A program made the translations under genes and the position numbers. Shown in pieces: positions 16,351-25,481 of a DNA stretch of 64,000 nt (its first letter is position 1; each line of letters starts with the position of its first letter). The notes below the pieces were generated by a model. The model was not told the origin of the DNA and ran no database searches. It worked only from the letters and a program-made list of their open reading frames with translations. The DNA is taken from the NCBI RefSeq assembly GCF_001436255.1, contig NZ_AZEI01000082.1, positions 15,137 through 79,136 on the forward strand, written 5' to 3'. The stretch comes from Lentilactobacillus rapi DSM 19907 = JCM 15042 (GTDB taxonomy: Bacteria > Bacillota > Bacilli > Lactobacillales > Lactobacillaceae).

Positions 16351-16995
16351 ATGAGTATGAATCGGGTTCAGAACCTCAAGAAAATCGTTGATGCTGGTAT
16401 TATCGCCGTCGTCCGAGCCGATACACCGGAAAAAGCCGAAAAAATCAGTAAGGCAGCGATCAAGGGTGGCGTCATGGGAATTGAATTGACTTTCACAGTT
16501 CCTCACGCAGACCAAGTAATCGCCAAGTTAACCGAAGAGCTGCCAGATGGGGTGATTGGTGCCGGAACTGTTCTGGATGTGACGTCCGCAAGACTTGCCA
16601 TGATGGCCGGCGCTGGCTACATTGTCAGCCCTACCTATGATGCAGACATCGCCAATTTATGTAACCTGTACCAAGTCCCTTATCTGCCAGGCTGCAGCAC
16701 CATGACCGAGATGCAACGTGCTCTTGAAGGCGGTTCAGACATCGTTAAGCTTTTCCCTGCCAGTGTTGCCGGGTCAAAGATGATCAGTGCGGTTAAGGCA
16801 CCATTCCCACAACTCAACATCATGCCAACCGGTGGCGTTAATTTAGACAACTTGGACAAATGGTTCGCAGCAGGAGCCGTTTGTGTCGGTGCTGGTGGCA
16901 ATTTAGTCGGCCCTGGTGAAACGGGTGACTATGATCAGGTAACCGAAAATGCCAAGGAATATATTCAAAAATTAAAGGAAATTCGTTCGAAATAA
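16351..16995 (+). CDS. eda: 2-dehydro-3-deoxyphosphogluconate (KDPG) aldolase
   Basis: A 214-residue class I aldolase that splits KDPG into pyruvate and glyceraldehyde 3-phosphate. The Schiff-base Lys is in DIVKLFPASVAG (near 131), the catalytic Glu in GIELTFTVP (near 46), and the phosphate-binding segment is MPTGGVNLDNL. The size is that of the family trimer subunit. AAAAGGAG precedes the ATG and a strong terminator follows. With uxuA and KDG kinase it completes the lower hexuronate pathway. Confidence 0.93.
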   Translation: MSMNRVQNLKKIVDAGIIAVVRADTPEKAEKISKAAIKGGVMGIELTFTVPHADQVIAKLTEELPDGVIGAGTVLDVTSARLAMMAGAGYIVSPTYDADIANLCNLYQVPYLPGCSTMTEMQRALEGGSDIVKLFPASVAGSKMISAVKAPFPQLNIMPTGGVNLDNLDKWFAAGAVCVGAGGNLVGPGETGDYDQVTENAKEYIQKLKEIRSK

Positions 16996-17018
16996 CATCG
17001 AACAAATCACTAAGCCTT

Positions 17019-17064
17019 AAAAAGCCCAGTTTAAGTTGTTAATCAGCTTGAACTGGGCTTTTTG
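17019..17064. terminator. Bidirectional terminator after eda
   Basis: AAAAAGCCCAGTTTAAG pairs with CTTGAACTGGGCTTTTT. It lies between convergent eda and the choloylglycine hydrolase gene. Confidence 0.9.
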
Positions 17065-17091
17065 TTGACTATTTAATTGCTAACTTAAGCG

Positions 17092-18072
17092 TTAATTTAA
17101 TGATTCATATTGTTGTTCATTGTGAATCGGGAATTCGGTTGGCTGGGATTTATTTAATAAGTCTTCCGACAATGCCACCCGATAGATCGTCTGGTTCCCA
17201 TAAGGCTGCATGTAGTACGTCGTGTTTTGGGTATCCATGTAACCACGATACTGTGTATAGTCTTCACTGCCATCCTGCTTCAATTTAACTCCCTTGGGGA
17301 TCTCAACCGAATTAAGAATATGGCTCAACTCGTTAACCGTCTGATCAGTTGAAACTTGATCCGAGTATTCTCTCATGAAGACTGTTCGAATAAATCTGGA
17401 AACGGAGGTATAGTCCCCCGGCATGCCAAGCGCCCCACTACCCGGACCAAATGAAGTGATGGTGTAGCCGTTATACGAACGGGCTGGATGGGGTGATGGC
17501 TTTAATTCAGTGTAATTGTTAAGGTTCTTCATGTGCCAGTCAAAGTCTGGACTGTTTGTCATGACACCCACTGGATTTTTAATATACTTCACACCGTCTT
17601 TTTGGACTTCCAATACATAGCATTCCCCAGAACGATCAGAAATAATCCAGTGAAGCGGCGTGGTCTTTCCCAATGCTTTGATCGGTGCGTCGACAATGTT
17701 AATGTCTTTGAGTTGGTTGGCTAAATCGCCACAATCAACTGCGTTGCCCAATATCCAATTCAACACTTCATGAGGCGCCAGATTGACTTGGTCAGTTAAC
17801 TGATTGGCATAAACCGCTTCACCGCTAAAGTAGAGTGCCGCAGCGCTTAACCCTTTCTCATTAACGCCGTCTACTAAGACGTAATTGCCCATGTTTCGGC
17901 CGGCACCAACAAATCCATACCGGGAATCGTACCCAGCACCACCAGCATCACTTGGGAAATGTTGCTTGCGGGGGATCACCACCGGCCGACCATTTAATTC
18001 AAAGGCAAAATCCATTGTTCGGGCTAAAAAGTTATCACCAGTTTCAGATAAGAACGTGACACTTGTGCACAA
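17092..18072 (-). CDS. Choloylglycine hydrolase family protein (penicillin V acylase / bile salt hydrolase)
   Basis: A 326-residue N-terminal-nucleophile amidase. Initiator Met removal exposes Cys2 (MCTSVTF), the nucleophile of the family. Arg and Asp in LARTMDF (near 18-21), Asn in GVMTNSPDFDWH (near 173) and Arg in the TSVSRFIRTVF segment complete the active site. The family hydrolyses conjugated bile salts or penicillin V, and some members act on acyl-homoserine lactones. The FELNGRPVVIPRK segment leans towards the penicillin-V-acylase-like group, but specificity is not settled. Start is TTG, preceded by AAAAGGAG. Confidence 0.88.
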   Translation of the reverse strand: MCTSVTFLSETGDNFLARTMDFAFELNGRPVVIPRKQHFPSDAGGAGYDSRYGFVGAGRNMGNYVLVDGVNEKGLSAAALYFSGEAVYANQLTDQVNLAPHEVLNWILGNAVDCGDLANQLKDINIVDAPIKALGKTTPLHWIISDRSGECYVLEVQKDGVKYIKNPVGVMTNSPDFDWHMKNLNNYTELKPSPHPARSYNGYTITSFGPGSGALGMPGDYTSVSRFIRTVFMREYSDQVSTDQTVNELSHILNSVEIPKGVKLKQDGSEDYTQYRGYMDTQNTTYYMQPYGNQTIYRVALSEDLLNKSQPTEFPIHNEQQYESLN

Positions 18073-18277
18073 TTCGAACCACTCCTTTTTATGATAATCA
18101 ATTTAGCTTAATTATAATAAACTCTCGGTTAAATGCACCTCTAAATTTGAGAAATATTGCTCTAAAACCATCATTTAATTTGTTGATACAACCCAGGTCT
18201 CCTTTAGTTCTTAGCGACCGTTATTGTGTACTCAAATTATAACCATCCTTTCGTCTGCAGTTCACACCACATGCTTG

Positions 18278-19354
18278 TTACATCTTTTCCAAAGCTTCCC
18301 AAAGTCCTGTTAAATAGGTGATTCCAAGGGCTCGATCATACAATCCGTATCCTGGGCGGCCATCTTCATTCCAGATGTTTCTACCATGGTCAGGGCGAAT
18401 GTAGCCATCATAATTCGTATCGTGCAAAGCTTTCATGATCTCAAACATATCAAGTGAGCCTTCAGACGATGGATGAGCTGATTCGTGAAAATCGCCCTGC
18501 TTATTAACAAACTTGATATTACGAACGTGCATGAACGGTACCCGGTCTTTAGGGACGAACTCTCGAATAATTGCTGGCAAATCATTGACTGGATTTTCAC
18601 CCAGGCTGCCTGTACAAATGGTGAAGCCGTTGTAGCGAGATTCATGCAGTCCTTCAATTCGCCGCATATCCTCGACGTTCTTATAAATTCGCGGCAAACC
18701 AAATAATGGCTTCGGCGGATCATCCGGGTGCATCGCCATTCGAACATCATACTTCTCACAGGTTGGCATAATGGCATCCAAGAAGTATTTGCAGTTTGCG
18801 ACTAACTTCTCTTCGTTAACATCCTTATAAGCTGCAAACAGGTCCTTGAGGGCTGCCAATCGTTCTGGTTCCCAGCCTGGCAGTGAAAAGCCCCGCGACC
18901 CCGTCTTCATTTGATCCATCAACGCTTCTGGATCATGAGGCAGCTTTGATTGTTCATACATCATGGCATTCGAGCCATCAGCTAATTGGTGATGTAAATC
19001 TGTCCTGAGCCAGTCAAACACGGGCATAAAGTTGTAGCAGATCACTTTGATGCCTGCCTTCGATAAATTCTTGATGGTTTGGATGTAGTTAGCGATGTAC
19101 TTATCCCGACTAGGCAAGCCAATTTTGATATCATCATGAATGTTCACGGACTCGATCACTTCAAGCTTAAGGCCGGCATCTGTGACTTCCTTCTTCAACG
19201 CATCAATTTCAGCTTGTGGCCAAACCGCTCCAACCGGCACATCAAACAATGCACCAACGACTTGTTTTGTTCCTGGAATTTGGCGGATTTGGGATAAGGA
19301 GATATCGTCATCCTTTGACCCAAACCAACGAAACCCCATCTTAAGTTGCGACAT
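18278..19354 (-). CDS. uxuA: Mannonate dehydratase
   Basis: A 358-residue metal-dependent dehydratase (TIM barrel, UxuA family) that converts D-mannonate to KDG in glucuronate breakdown. Family features seen: MGFRWFG at the start, VICYNFMPVFDW (about 108-120), RMAMHPDDPPKPLFGLPRI (about 208-226), CTGSLGE near 248, and the closing GRPGYGLYDRALGITY. Metal-binding His residues lie in MAMHPDD and IRPDHGRN. AGGAGG precedes the ATG. Divergent from the FCD regulator at 19593, with a cre and operators between. No uxuB or uxaC lies next to it. Confidence 0.93.
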   Translation of the reverse strand: MSQLKMGFRWFGSKDDDISLSQIRQIPGTKQVVGALFDVPVGAVWPQAEIDALKKEVTDAGLKLEVIESVNIHDDIKIGLPSRDKYIANYIQTIKNLSKAGIKVICYNFMPVFDWLRTDLHHQLADGSNAMMYEQSKLPHDPEALMDQMKTGSRGFSLPGWEPERLAALKDLFAAYKDVNEEKLVANCKYFLDAIMPTCEKYDVRMAMHPDDPPKPLFGLPRIYKNVEDMRRIEGLHESRYNGFTICTGSLGENPVNDLPAIIREFVPKDRVPFMHVRNIKFVNKQGDFHESAHPSSEGSLDMFEIMKALHDTNYDGYIRPDHGRNIWNEDGRPGYGLYDRALGITYLTGLWEALEKM

Positions 19355-19431
19355 GTTTTTCCTCCTAAAATTGATTAATTAAGTTTAGTATGACAGTTAC
19401 CATTGATTATCACAAACTCCTTTTAAAATTG

Positions 19432-19528
19432 GAATTCTAATATATCAATTAACTTAAATTTACCACTGACTGAAACCGCTGTCAATGATATTTTGAGAAT
19501 CCACAGTTTTTTCGCTATATTAGTATTC
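19432..19528. promoter_or_regulatory. Inverted operator pair between uxuA and its regulator
   Basis: GAATTCTAATATAT at 19432-19445 and its near inverted copy CTATATTAGTATTC at 19515-19528 flank the divergent promoter region. They share the TAATATA core with the tandem operator at 16276, which suggests one regulator for both. Confidence 0.5.
19471..19484 (+). promoter_or_regulatory. cre site for CcpA (13 of 14)
   Basis: TGAAACCGCTGTCA differs from TGWAARCGNTNWCA only at position 6. It sits between the two operator copies in the uxuA-gntR intergenic region, which points to catabolite repression. Confidence 0.6.
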
Positions 19529-19592
19529 TAGGTGGTACAATAAATCAATAGATGTGATTAACGAAATTGACAATATTAATGAGGGATTTAAA

Positions 19593-20264
19593 ATGCAAAG
19601 TCTAAATGAAGTCGCTTATGAATCAATCTTAAGCGACATTCTTAAGCTAAAATTCTTACCCGGTGAACGAATTCAGGACAAACAACTCATTGAACGCCTT
19701 AAAATCAGCCGGACGCCTGTTCGAGAAGCAATCCTACGACTCAAAAACGATGGCTTGATGACCACAGTTCCCCAAAGCGGCACCTACGTCACCCGGATTA
19801 GCCTGCGAAGCGCTCTGAATGCCCGCTTTGTCCGCCAGAGTGTTGAGCGCAGTGTGGTCACTGAAGCCGCTCAGCAGATGAACAAATTAAATATCTTGGA
19901 TAGCCGAAATATGATCGAAAAGCAAAAATTGGCTTCTGAAGAACATAACGCAGTTGATTTTTTCTACTTAGACAATGAATTTCATCAGACGTTTTATACC
20001 GCAACCAAACGTGACGAAGTCTGGAACTGGCTGGCGAACCTTTCCTTACAACTCGATCGTTACCGGTTCCTGCGAATTAAGCAGACCGATATGCCATTGG
20101 ATAAGTTGATCGATCAACATGCTAAAATTTTGGATGCAGTTGAGGCTGGCAACGAAGAGCTCGCCGGCCAACGGGCTTTTGATCACCTCAATCTTATGTT
20201 GGCAGAAAAAGACGAACTGTTGCAGCAATTTCCAGATTATTTCTCAGATGAAGGCCGCAAGTAA
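19593..20264 (+). CDS. GntR family regulator with FCD domain, UxuR/KdgR-like
   Basis: A 223-residue regulator starting at ATG 19593 (GAGGGA, 6 nt spacer). The HTH region is LIERLKISRTPVREAILRLK, followed by TTVPQSGTYVTRI and the FCD helical domain with DNEFHQTFYTAT. It closely parallels the regulator at 4237 throughout. Placement divergent from uxuA suggests that it represses the hexuronate genes and is relieved by a pathway intermediate. That ligand is inferred. Confidence 0.87.
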   Translation: MQSLNEVAYESILSDILKLKFLPGERIQDKQLIERLKISRTPVREAILRLKNDGLMTTVPQSGTYVTRISLRSALNARFVRQSVERSVVTEAAQQMNKLNILDSRNMIEKQKLASEEHNAVDFFYLDNEFHQTFYTATKRDEVWNWLANLSLQLDRYRFLRIKQTDMPLDKLIDQHAKILDAVEAGNEELAGQRAFDHLNLMLAEKDELLQQFPDYFSDEGRK

Positions 20265-20274
20265 TAAGTCAACC

Positions 20275-20353
20275 AAAAAGAGCCAAGCAACCGATGAGTT
20301 AGGGATGAAAGACGATTTGATCCCAGCCCTACCGGATTACTTGACTCTTTTTT
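20275..20353. terminator. Bidirectional terminator containing a repeat B fragment
   Basis: AAAAAGAGCCAAGCAACCG pairs imperfectly with CGGATTACTTGACTCTTTTTT. The loop part holds GGATGAAAGACGATTTGATC followed by CCAG, the start of repeat B, at about 20302-20326. Convergent genes lie on both sides. Confidence 0.7.
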
Positions 20354-20370
20354 GTTATTACATTCAATTA

Positions 20371-21663
20371 TCAGTCACTAGTCTCTGGTTGATGCTCAGG
20401 AACTGGTTCCTGCTCGGATTTACCAAGGTTATTATGATTCCCAGTTACCAAGAAGAAAGCACCAAAAATTGCAAATGCTGAACAGATAACACCAATAATT
20501 AAGTAAGTTGAGTGAAAGCCCAGCTGATCATAGCCAGCTCCAATAATTCCAGAGAAGATTGTTTGGGAAATTTGGACGGCTGCCCCAGTACTCAAAGATT
20601 GAATGGTTGCAAATTCGTTTTTGTTAAAGACTGAGAAGATATATCCCATTGGGCAGACAAACCAAAATGGAATGTAGAAGCCTGCTAAGATTTGACCAAA
20701 GCCGACCAATACCCAGTTGCGTGCAAAGGCAAAGATCAATAGTCGAACAGCCATAATCATTGACATAATGACCAAACCATTTCTGTAACCCACTTTTTTA
20801 ATGATCAGTGGAATAAGCAGCATCCCTAAGAAAGCAATGACTTGTTGGATCGTTGTCGCGTATGAGAAAAGCATGGTGCCATGAGCGGTATTGAAATATG
20901 ACTGGAAATAATTTGAGACTTGTTGATCAGCGATCTGAGACAAGGGTACCGTTCCCAGTAGAAAAATCACAAAGAAGATAAATTGCTTGGATGCCATACT
21001 CTTCAAGACGCCTTTGACATTGATCTTATCGTGTTTCTTATCATGAAGAACGCCAAGATTACTGCTATCATGTTTGATAAAGAAGATAACCATTGCCATA
21101 TAAATCAGGCCGCTAATGGTTAAGCTCCAGAAGAATTGTTCTGGCACAGTTGACAGAATGTAGCCACAAATTAATGGCGCGATAAACCCAATAATCGTCA
21201 CCCCAGAACGAACCCAACTGTATTGAAAGTTGTTAACAAAACTCATTCGTTGCTCGTACTGTTCGTTCACATTGGTTCCGCCATTCATAACCAGGCCGAT
21301 GACCAGCCCCATAATAATGGACATGACATATGGGTTGCCGTGGGAAGGTAAAATGATCCATTCCATGAACGGTCCCATCAGAACCAATAGTACACATGTG
21401 ATATACAATAAATATTTCTTTTCAAGAACTTTATCGCCAACGTACCCAATAATTGGGGCTGAAATTAAACCCATTAACGACATCATCGAAAAGGCCAACC
21501 CAACGTTTGCGTGAGAATAGTTGGCGTATTTAACCAGCCACAATGCTGAATAGGTCTGCACAACCGGCCAAATAAAGTTAAATGACATTTCGGAAATAAT
21601 GTATGACCAAAACTTCCCAAAAGAGTTATAAGGTGCTTTAATCTTTGCTAACATACTTGCCAT
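20371..21663 (-). CDS. LacY-like oligosaccharide:H+ symporter (OHS family MFS)
   Basis: A 430-residue, 12-TMS permease. Several blocks match the LacY/RafB family: IIGYVGDKVLEKKYLL (motif A region, near 70), ADQQVSNYFQSYF (near 238), GYRNGLVIMSMIMAVR (near 290) and YDQLGFHSTYLIIG (near 383). It is likely to take up an oligosaccharide or glycoside with protons. It lies between uxuA-gntR and the GH51 arabinofuranosidase on the same strand as the latter, with a cre site 35 bp before its start. An arabinoside or uronide substrate is inferred from context. Confidence 0.8.
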   Translation of the reverse strand: MASMLAKIKAPYNSFGKFWSYIISEMSFNFIWPVVQTYSALWLVKYANYSHANVGLAFSMMSLMGLISAPIIGYVGDKVLEKKYLLYITCVLLVLMGPFMEWIILPSHGNPYVMSIIMGLVIGLVMNGGTNVNEQYEQRMSFVNNFQYSWVRSGVTIIGFIAPLICGYILSTVPEQFFWSLTISGLIYMAMVIFFIKHDSSNLGVLHDKKHDKINVKGVLKSMASKQFIFFVIFLLGTVPLSQIADQQVSNYFQSYFNTAHGTMLFSYATTIQQVIAFLGMLLIPLIIKKVGYRNGLVIMSMIMAVRLLIFAFARNWVLVGFGQILAGFYIPFWFVCPMGYIFSVFNKNEFATIQSLSTGAAVQISQTIFSGIIGAGYDQLGFHSTYLIIGVICSAFAIFGAFFLVTGNHNNLGKSEQEPVPEHQPETSD

Positions 21664-21697
21664 AGTGATCCTCCCTTTGATTTTGGCAGAATGTCTC

Positions 21698-21711
21698 CGT
21701 AACCGTTTTCA
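21698..21711 (-). promoter_or_regulatory. cre site for CcpA (13 of 14)
   Basis: Reads TGAAAACGGTTACG on the - strand, with only the last base off consensus. It lies directly upstream of the LacY-like transporter start. Confidence 0.6.
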
Positions 21712-21757
21712 TTTATATCCGTCATGAACATCACCTAAATGACATTCATTACCGTGC

Positions 21758-23209
21758 CTACTTGATCGTAATTGAAACAACGCTCTTAGCAGGAAGTTGA
21801 ATTGTTAGCTTACCGTTTCCAAGCTTAGCCCCGTTAAATGCCTTCTCAACAACTTCATCTGGATCGGCAAATGTATTGTGAGAATCCATTTTAGCGCCAG
21901 TGATAATTGTTGCCTCGGCAATTTCTTGGTAATCACTGGAATAGGTGAACGTCACTTCCCGATCGTGAGTAAGATCGTAATTACCAAGTGAAACTGTTAA
22001 GGCACCATCTTTTTTAGAGGCGGTATACGTCACTCTGTCAGCCACATCTCCTTGACCCTCAACCAATTGCGCATCCATGTGCTTTTGATACATATCGAAC
22101 ACATAGTAAGTTGGTGTCTTCACCATCTGGTCATCTTTAGTCAGAATCATCGACTGCAACACATTGACCATCTGGGCGATATTTGCCATGTGCACCCGAT
22201 CAGCATGCTTTTGGAAAATATTGAGCGTAATTGCTGTGGTAAGCGCGTCTCTAAGCGAATTCTGCTGATACAGGAATCCTGGATTTGTCCCTTTTTCAAC
22301 GTCATACCAAGTTCCCCATTCATCAACGATTAAATCAACGTTCTTTTGAGGGTCATATTTGTCCATAATGGCAGCGTGTTTGGTAATTAAGCGATCCATC
22401 AGCTGAGCTTTGGCCATCGCAGAATACCAGAGTGATTCTGGGAAATCCGTGGCACTACCTTTGCTGTGATCCCAGTCGCCAGTTGGTAAGGTGTAATAAT
22501 GAAGGCTGATGCCATCCAAGTACTTTGTCGCGTTCTTCATTAACGTATCGGTCCACTCATAGTCATCTTCATTAGGACCACAAGCAACCTTATAGATTGG
22601 GTGCTTGGCATCATACTGCGGCAAGAAAGTCTGATACTGGCGGTAAACGTCCGAGTAGTATTTAGGCCGCATGTTGCCGCCACCACCCCATGATTCGTTG
22701 CCAATGCCAAAGAACTTTACCGACCACGGATTCTGTTGACCATTTTGGCGTCGTAAGTTTGCCATTGGGGATTCACCAGCCATGGTCATATATTCAACCC
22801 ATTCTGCCATCTCTTGAACAGTCCCACTGCCAATATTGGCATTAATGTAGGCATCTGCTCCAAGTTGGCGGAGTAGTTCAAAATATTCATGGGTGCCAAA
22901 TGAATTATCCTCTGTCACACCACCCCAGTTGGTATTCACGATTTTTTTACGATCTTTTTGGGGGCCGATTCCTTGTTGCCAATGATACGTGTCCGCAAAT
23001 AAGCCACCGGGCCAACGCAAGACAGGGACGTGAATCTTCTTTAAGGCATCGACAACGTCTGTTCTAAGTCCATTAACGTTTGGAATGTCTGAATTTTTGC
23101 CCACATACAAGCCACCATAAATTCCGCGGCCAAGATGTTCCGAAAATTGACCGTAAATATACTTGCTGATTTTTGGCCCCGTTTGCTCATCCAATAATTT
23201 GATTGCCAT
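21758..23209 (-). CDS. abfA: Alpha-L-arabinofuranosidase, GH51
   Basis: A 483-residue cytosolic retaining glycosidase that releases L-arabinose from arabino-oligosaccharides. The acid/base Glu lies in [12 protein letters not shown] (near 172) and the nucleophile Glu in [11 protein letters not shown] (near 292). [20 protein letters not shown] near 60 is also characteristic of GH51. There is no signal peptide, so substrates must be imported, plausibly by the adjacent LacY-like permease. AAGGAAGG precedes the ATG. A partial cre (12 of 14) at 23289 and an AT-rich palindrome lie upstream. Confidence 0.93.
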   Translation of the reverse strand: MAIKLLDEQTGPKISKYIYGQFSEHLGRGIYGGLYVGKNSDIPNVNGLRTDVVDALKKIHVPVLRWPGGLFADTYHWQQGIGPQKDRKKIVNTNWGGVTEDNSFGTHEYFELLRQLGADAYINANIGSGTVQEMAEWVEYMTMAGESPMANLRRQNGQQNPWSVKFFGIGNESWGGGGNMRPKYYSDVYRQYQTFLPQYDAKHPIYKVACGPNEDDYEWTDTLMKNATKYLDGISLHYYTLPTGDWDHSKGSATDFPESLWYSAMAKAQLMDRLITKHAAIMDKYDPQKNVDLIVDEWGTWYDVEKGTNPGFLYQQNSLRDALTTAITLNIFQKHADRVHMANIAQMVNVLQSMILTKDDQMVKTPTYYVFDMYQKHMDAQLVEGQGDVADRVTYTASKKDGALTVSLGNYDLTHDREVTFTYSSDYQEIAEATIITGAKMDSHNTFADPDEVVEKAFNGAKLGNGKLTIQLPAKSVVSITIK

Positions 23210-23230
23210 TTAGACAGCCTTCCTTTTCAT

Positions 23231-23248
23231 TTAATATATATGTTAATT
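23231..23248. promoter_or_regulatory. AT-rich operator-like motif upstream of abfA
   Basis: TTAATATATATGTTAATT resembles the longer palindrome at 23364-23385 in the same divergent region. Probable binding site of the adjacent ArsR-type regulator, by inference. Confidence 0.45.
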
Positions 23249-23363
23249 GATGTAGGATCTATTACCGGTATATTTCCTTACGCCACAAATATAGCGCTTA
23301 CAGAAATAGATGTAAACCCTTATCCTACGTATTTCATCAAAATAAGTCGATATCTTTCACCAA

Positions 23364-23385
23364 GTTAATATATATATTAATTAAC
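23364..23385. promoter_or_regulatory. Palindromic operator upstream of the ArsR-type gene
   Basis: GTTAAT at the left and ATTAAC at the right enclose an alternating AT core. It sits 64 bp before the ATG at 23449 and about 155 bp from the abfA start, so it could control both genes. Confidence 0.5.
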
Positions 23386-23448
23386 ATTTGAAACAGTTGG
23401 CTTTTACGAGTATACTGTTAATGTAAGCATTACCAAAGGAGTGATAAA

Positions 23449-24354
23449 ATGGATCTCGACATTTCCGATAATTCGTTGGCCGTCTTCGCAGCTTTAGACA
23501 GTCCCGTTCGCATTCGGATTATTCAGTTACTTTCCAAGAAACGCATGAATGTCTCCGAAATTTCCAGTGCGCTTGGTCTCAGCAGCCCGATCACCTTAAT
23601 GCATCTCAATAAGCTTGAAAAGGCCAACGTCATTCGTAGTGTTAAGAAAGGCAAACAACGCATCTCAGTTCTCAAAATTGATACCATTAACATCTCGTTT
23701 CCCCAACAGTTATACACAACGTACGAAAATTGGAAGGTTGAATTACCAGTTGGCCAATATACGAATTTCCACGTTGAGCCGACTTGTGGGCTTGCTGGTC
23801 CTAAAGGGTTTATCGGCAAAGTTGACAATCCAAGTTACTTCATGGATCCAATGCGCTATCAGGCAGGAATGCTGTGGTTCGCCAAAGGCTTCGTTGAATA
23901 TCAGATTCCCAACTACTTGAAAACTGATCAGCAATTGGAAATGATCGAACTCACTGCGGAATTAAGTTCTGAATTCCCATTTTCCAATAATCATTGGCCG
24001 TCTGACATTACCGTTTCCCTGGATGAACATGAAATTGGCACTTGGACAAGTCCTGGCGACTTTTCTGATACCCGGGGCCGTTACACACCAGATTGGGTTT
24101 ACAACGACATGAATCAATATGGTTTATTGAAATCGTTCCGCATTTCCAAGCACGGCTCCTACATTGACGGTCAGCATTCAGCAGATACCCTGATTAGCGA
24201 TATCGACATCGAAAAGCCTTCGTGGACCCTTCGTTTCGAAGTTAAATCCGACGCTAAACACGTGGGTGGTTGTACAATTTTCGGCAATCAGTTCGGCAAT
24301 CATGATCAAGGTATTAAGAGCACCTTTTATTACAGTGATCGAGAAGATCATTAA
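23449..24354 (+). CDS. ArsR family regulator with long C-terminal domain
   Basis: A 301-residue protein. Residues about 8-80 are an ArsR-type winged helix (LDSPVRIRIIQLLSKKRMNV, then ISSALGLSSPITLMHLNKLE as the recognition region). The usual metal-binding Cys pair is absent. About 200 further residues form a domain rich in Trp, Tyr and beta-strand-like sequence (VEYQIPNYL, HEIGTWTSPGDFSD, WTLRFEVKSD), not seen in classical ArsR proteins. It is divergent from abfA. A sugar-sensing role for the extra domain is inferred from position. AAGGAG lies upstream. Confidence 0.8.
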   Translation: MDLDISDNSLAVFAALDSPVRIRIIQLLSKKRMNVSEISSALGLSSPITLMHLNKLEKANVIRSVKKGKQRISVLKIDTINISFPQQLYTTYENWKVELPVGQYTNFHVEPTCGLAGPKGFIGKVDNPSYFMDPMRYQAGMLWFAKGFVEYQIPNYLKTDQQLEMIELTAELSSEFPFSNNHWPSDITVSLDEHEIGTWTSPGDFSDTRGRYTPDWVYNDMNQYGLLKSFRISKHGSYIDGQHSADTLISDIDIEKPSWTLRFEVKSDAKHVGGCTIFGNQFGNHDQGIKSTFYYSDREDH

Positions 24355-24357
24355 CGA

Positions 24358-24483
24358 AAGATTGGGCCGAAAGGTAATTTGATCCCATAATGAAAAGCGA
24401 CATGCATCCTAAAAACAGAATGCATGCCGCTTTTCGCTTAAATGTAGAAAGCAATTTTTTGCACAAGTTTTATCAATATAACA
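24358..24483 (+). repeat. Repeat B, copy with hairpin
   Basis: GATTGGGCCGAAAGGTAATT opens the copy. The hairpin has GAAAAGCG, then a GCATGCATTC-type arm, and closes CGCTTTTC. It follows the ArsR-type gene and lies between convergent genes. Confidence 0.75.
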
Positions 24484-24521
24484 GCGGTGAGAATAAGTTT
24501 TGTTTACGGATAACGTGTTGA

Positions 24522-25481
24522 TTATCCTTTTCTAATCTTAAAGCCAAAATCAATATCCTGACCAGCTGGGATATGGTACTTCTCCTCCACATCACTCCCC
24601 CAACTATCGATACCGCCGACACCGCGAACTGCTCCTAGAATTGAGACAATGGTTCGCCTTGGCAGGGGCAATTCTTCGATGTGCGTGGCATTTTCCAATT
24701 CTTCGGCCGTATACGGCAAACAACTGAACGCAAATGGGTCTGCCAGCTTTTCAAATTTGAGTCGAAATGGCCGTTCAGATCTGTCAGCGTTATTTTTGGT
24801 TCGATCACGCCTAATCGTGACGGCATTGGTCTTCATATGAACCCCACAATCTTGGGGAACCAAATAGTGAGTAACTGGCAACCCCTCAACTTGGTATGTC
24901 CCAGGTTGACCACCGGCCAATCGATCCGGATAGGTTTCACCTGATAAACCATCATACTCAAAGCCAGTCGCTGCAGTTGGCATCACAAAGCGCAGTCCAA
25001 ATACCGGCAACTCAGGGAGTTTCTCGTTACCTTGATAATGAACCCGGACCGCAATTGTGCCGTCGCTGGTGACGGTGTAGCTGACAGACACGTTTGTCGT
25101 GGGCGTGGTTGCCGTTTCAAACTGATAAATCACTTCAATTTTTTCACTAAACTCATGGTTGGAGTATTGGTTATTTGTTTTGGCACCTGGAAAGGCAATC
25201 GCTTGATCATTGACTTTAACCGCAACATCTGTGGTTTGGGAAAACATATCCGCTCCCAACCACTGAGCCGATTTCCGGGAAAACCCATTGCCCCGATCAT
25301 TATCGGTCGTTGCCCGCCAAAAAGTCGGCTTCGGTTCACGATACAACCATTCCTTCCCGTCGATCACAAGTGACTCCAACCCACCCCGGGAATAACTAAA
25401 CAGGTAGTGAAAGCCATCACCGCCAACCCCGAGATCTCCATCGCCGTAAATGATATGCAATTGCTTATTTGTATTGGCCAT
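24522..25481 (-). CDS. lacM: Beta-galactosidase small subunit (LacM)
   Basis: A 319-residue protein corresponding to the C-terminal beta-sandwich (domain 5, Bgal small chain) of LacZ-type GH2 enzymes. It opens [12 protein letters not shown] and contains [17 protein letters not shown] and the TPHQTQ-region equivalent near VPQDCGVH. With LacL it forms the active heterodimer; alone it has no catalytic residues. Its start overlaps the end of lacL by 17 nt, so the two are translationally coupled. Confidence 0.93.
   Translation of the reverse strand: MANTNKQLHIIYGDGDLGVGGDGFHYLFSYSRGGLESLVIDGKEWLYREPKPTFWRATTDNDRGNGFSRKSAQWLGADMFSQTTDVAVKVNDQAIAFPGAKTNNQYSNHEFSEKIEVIYQFETATTPTTNVSVSYTVTSDGTIAVRVHYQGNEKLPELPVFGLRFVMPTAATGFEYDGLSGETYPDRLAGGQPGTYQVEGLPVTHYLVPQDCGVHMKTNAVTIRRDRTKNNADRSERPFRLKFEKLADPFAFSCLPYTAEELENATHIEELPLPRRTIVSILGAVRGVGGIDSWGSDVEEKYHIPAGQDIDFGFKIRKG

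Noticed and set aside
16270-16515. 81-residue frame antisense to eda
   Set aside because: It covers the operator and the aldolase start; eda is a clear conserved gene.
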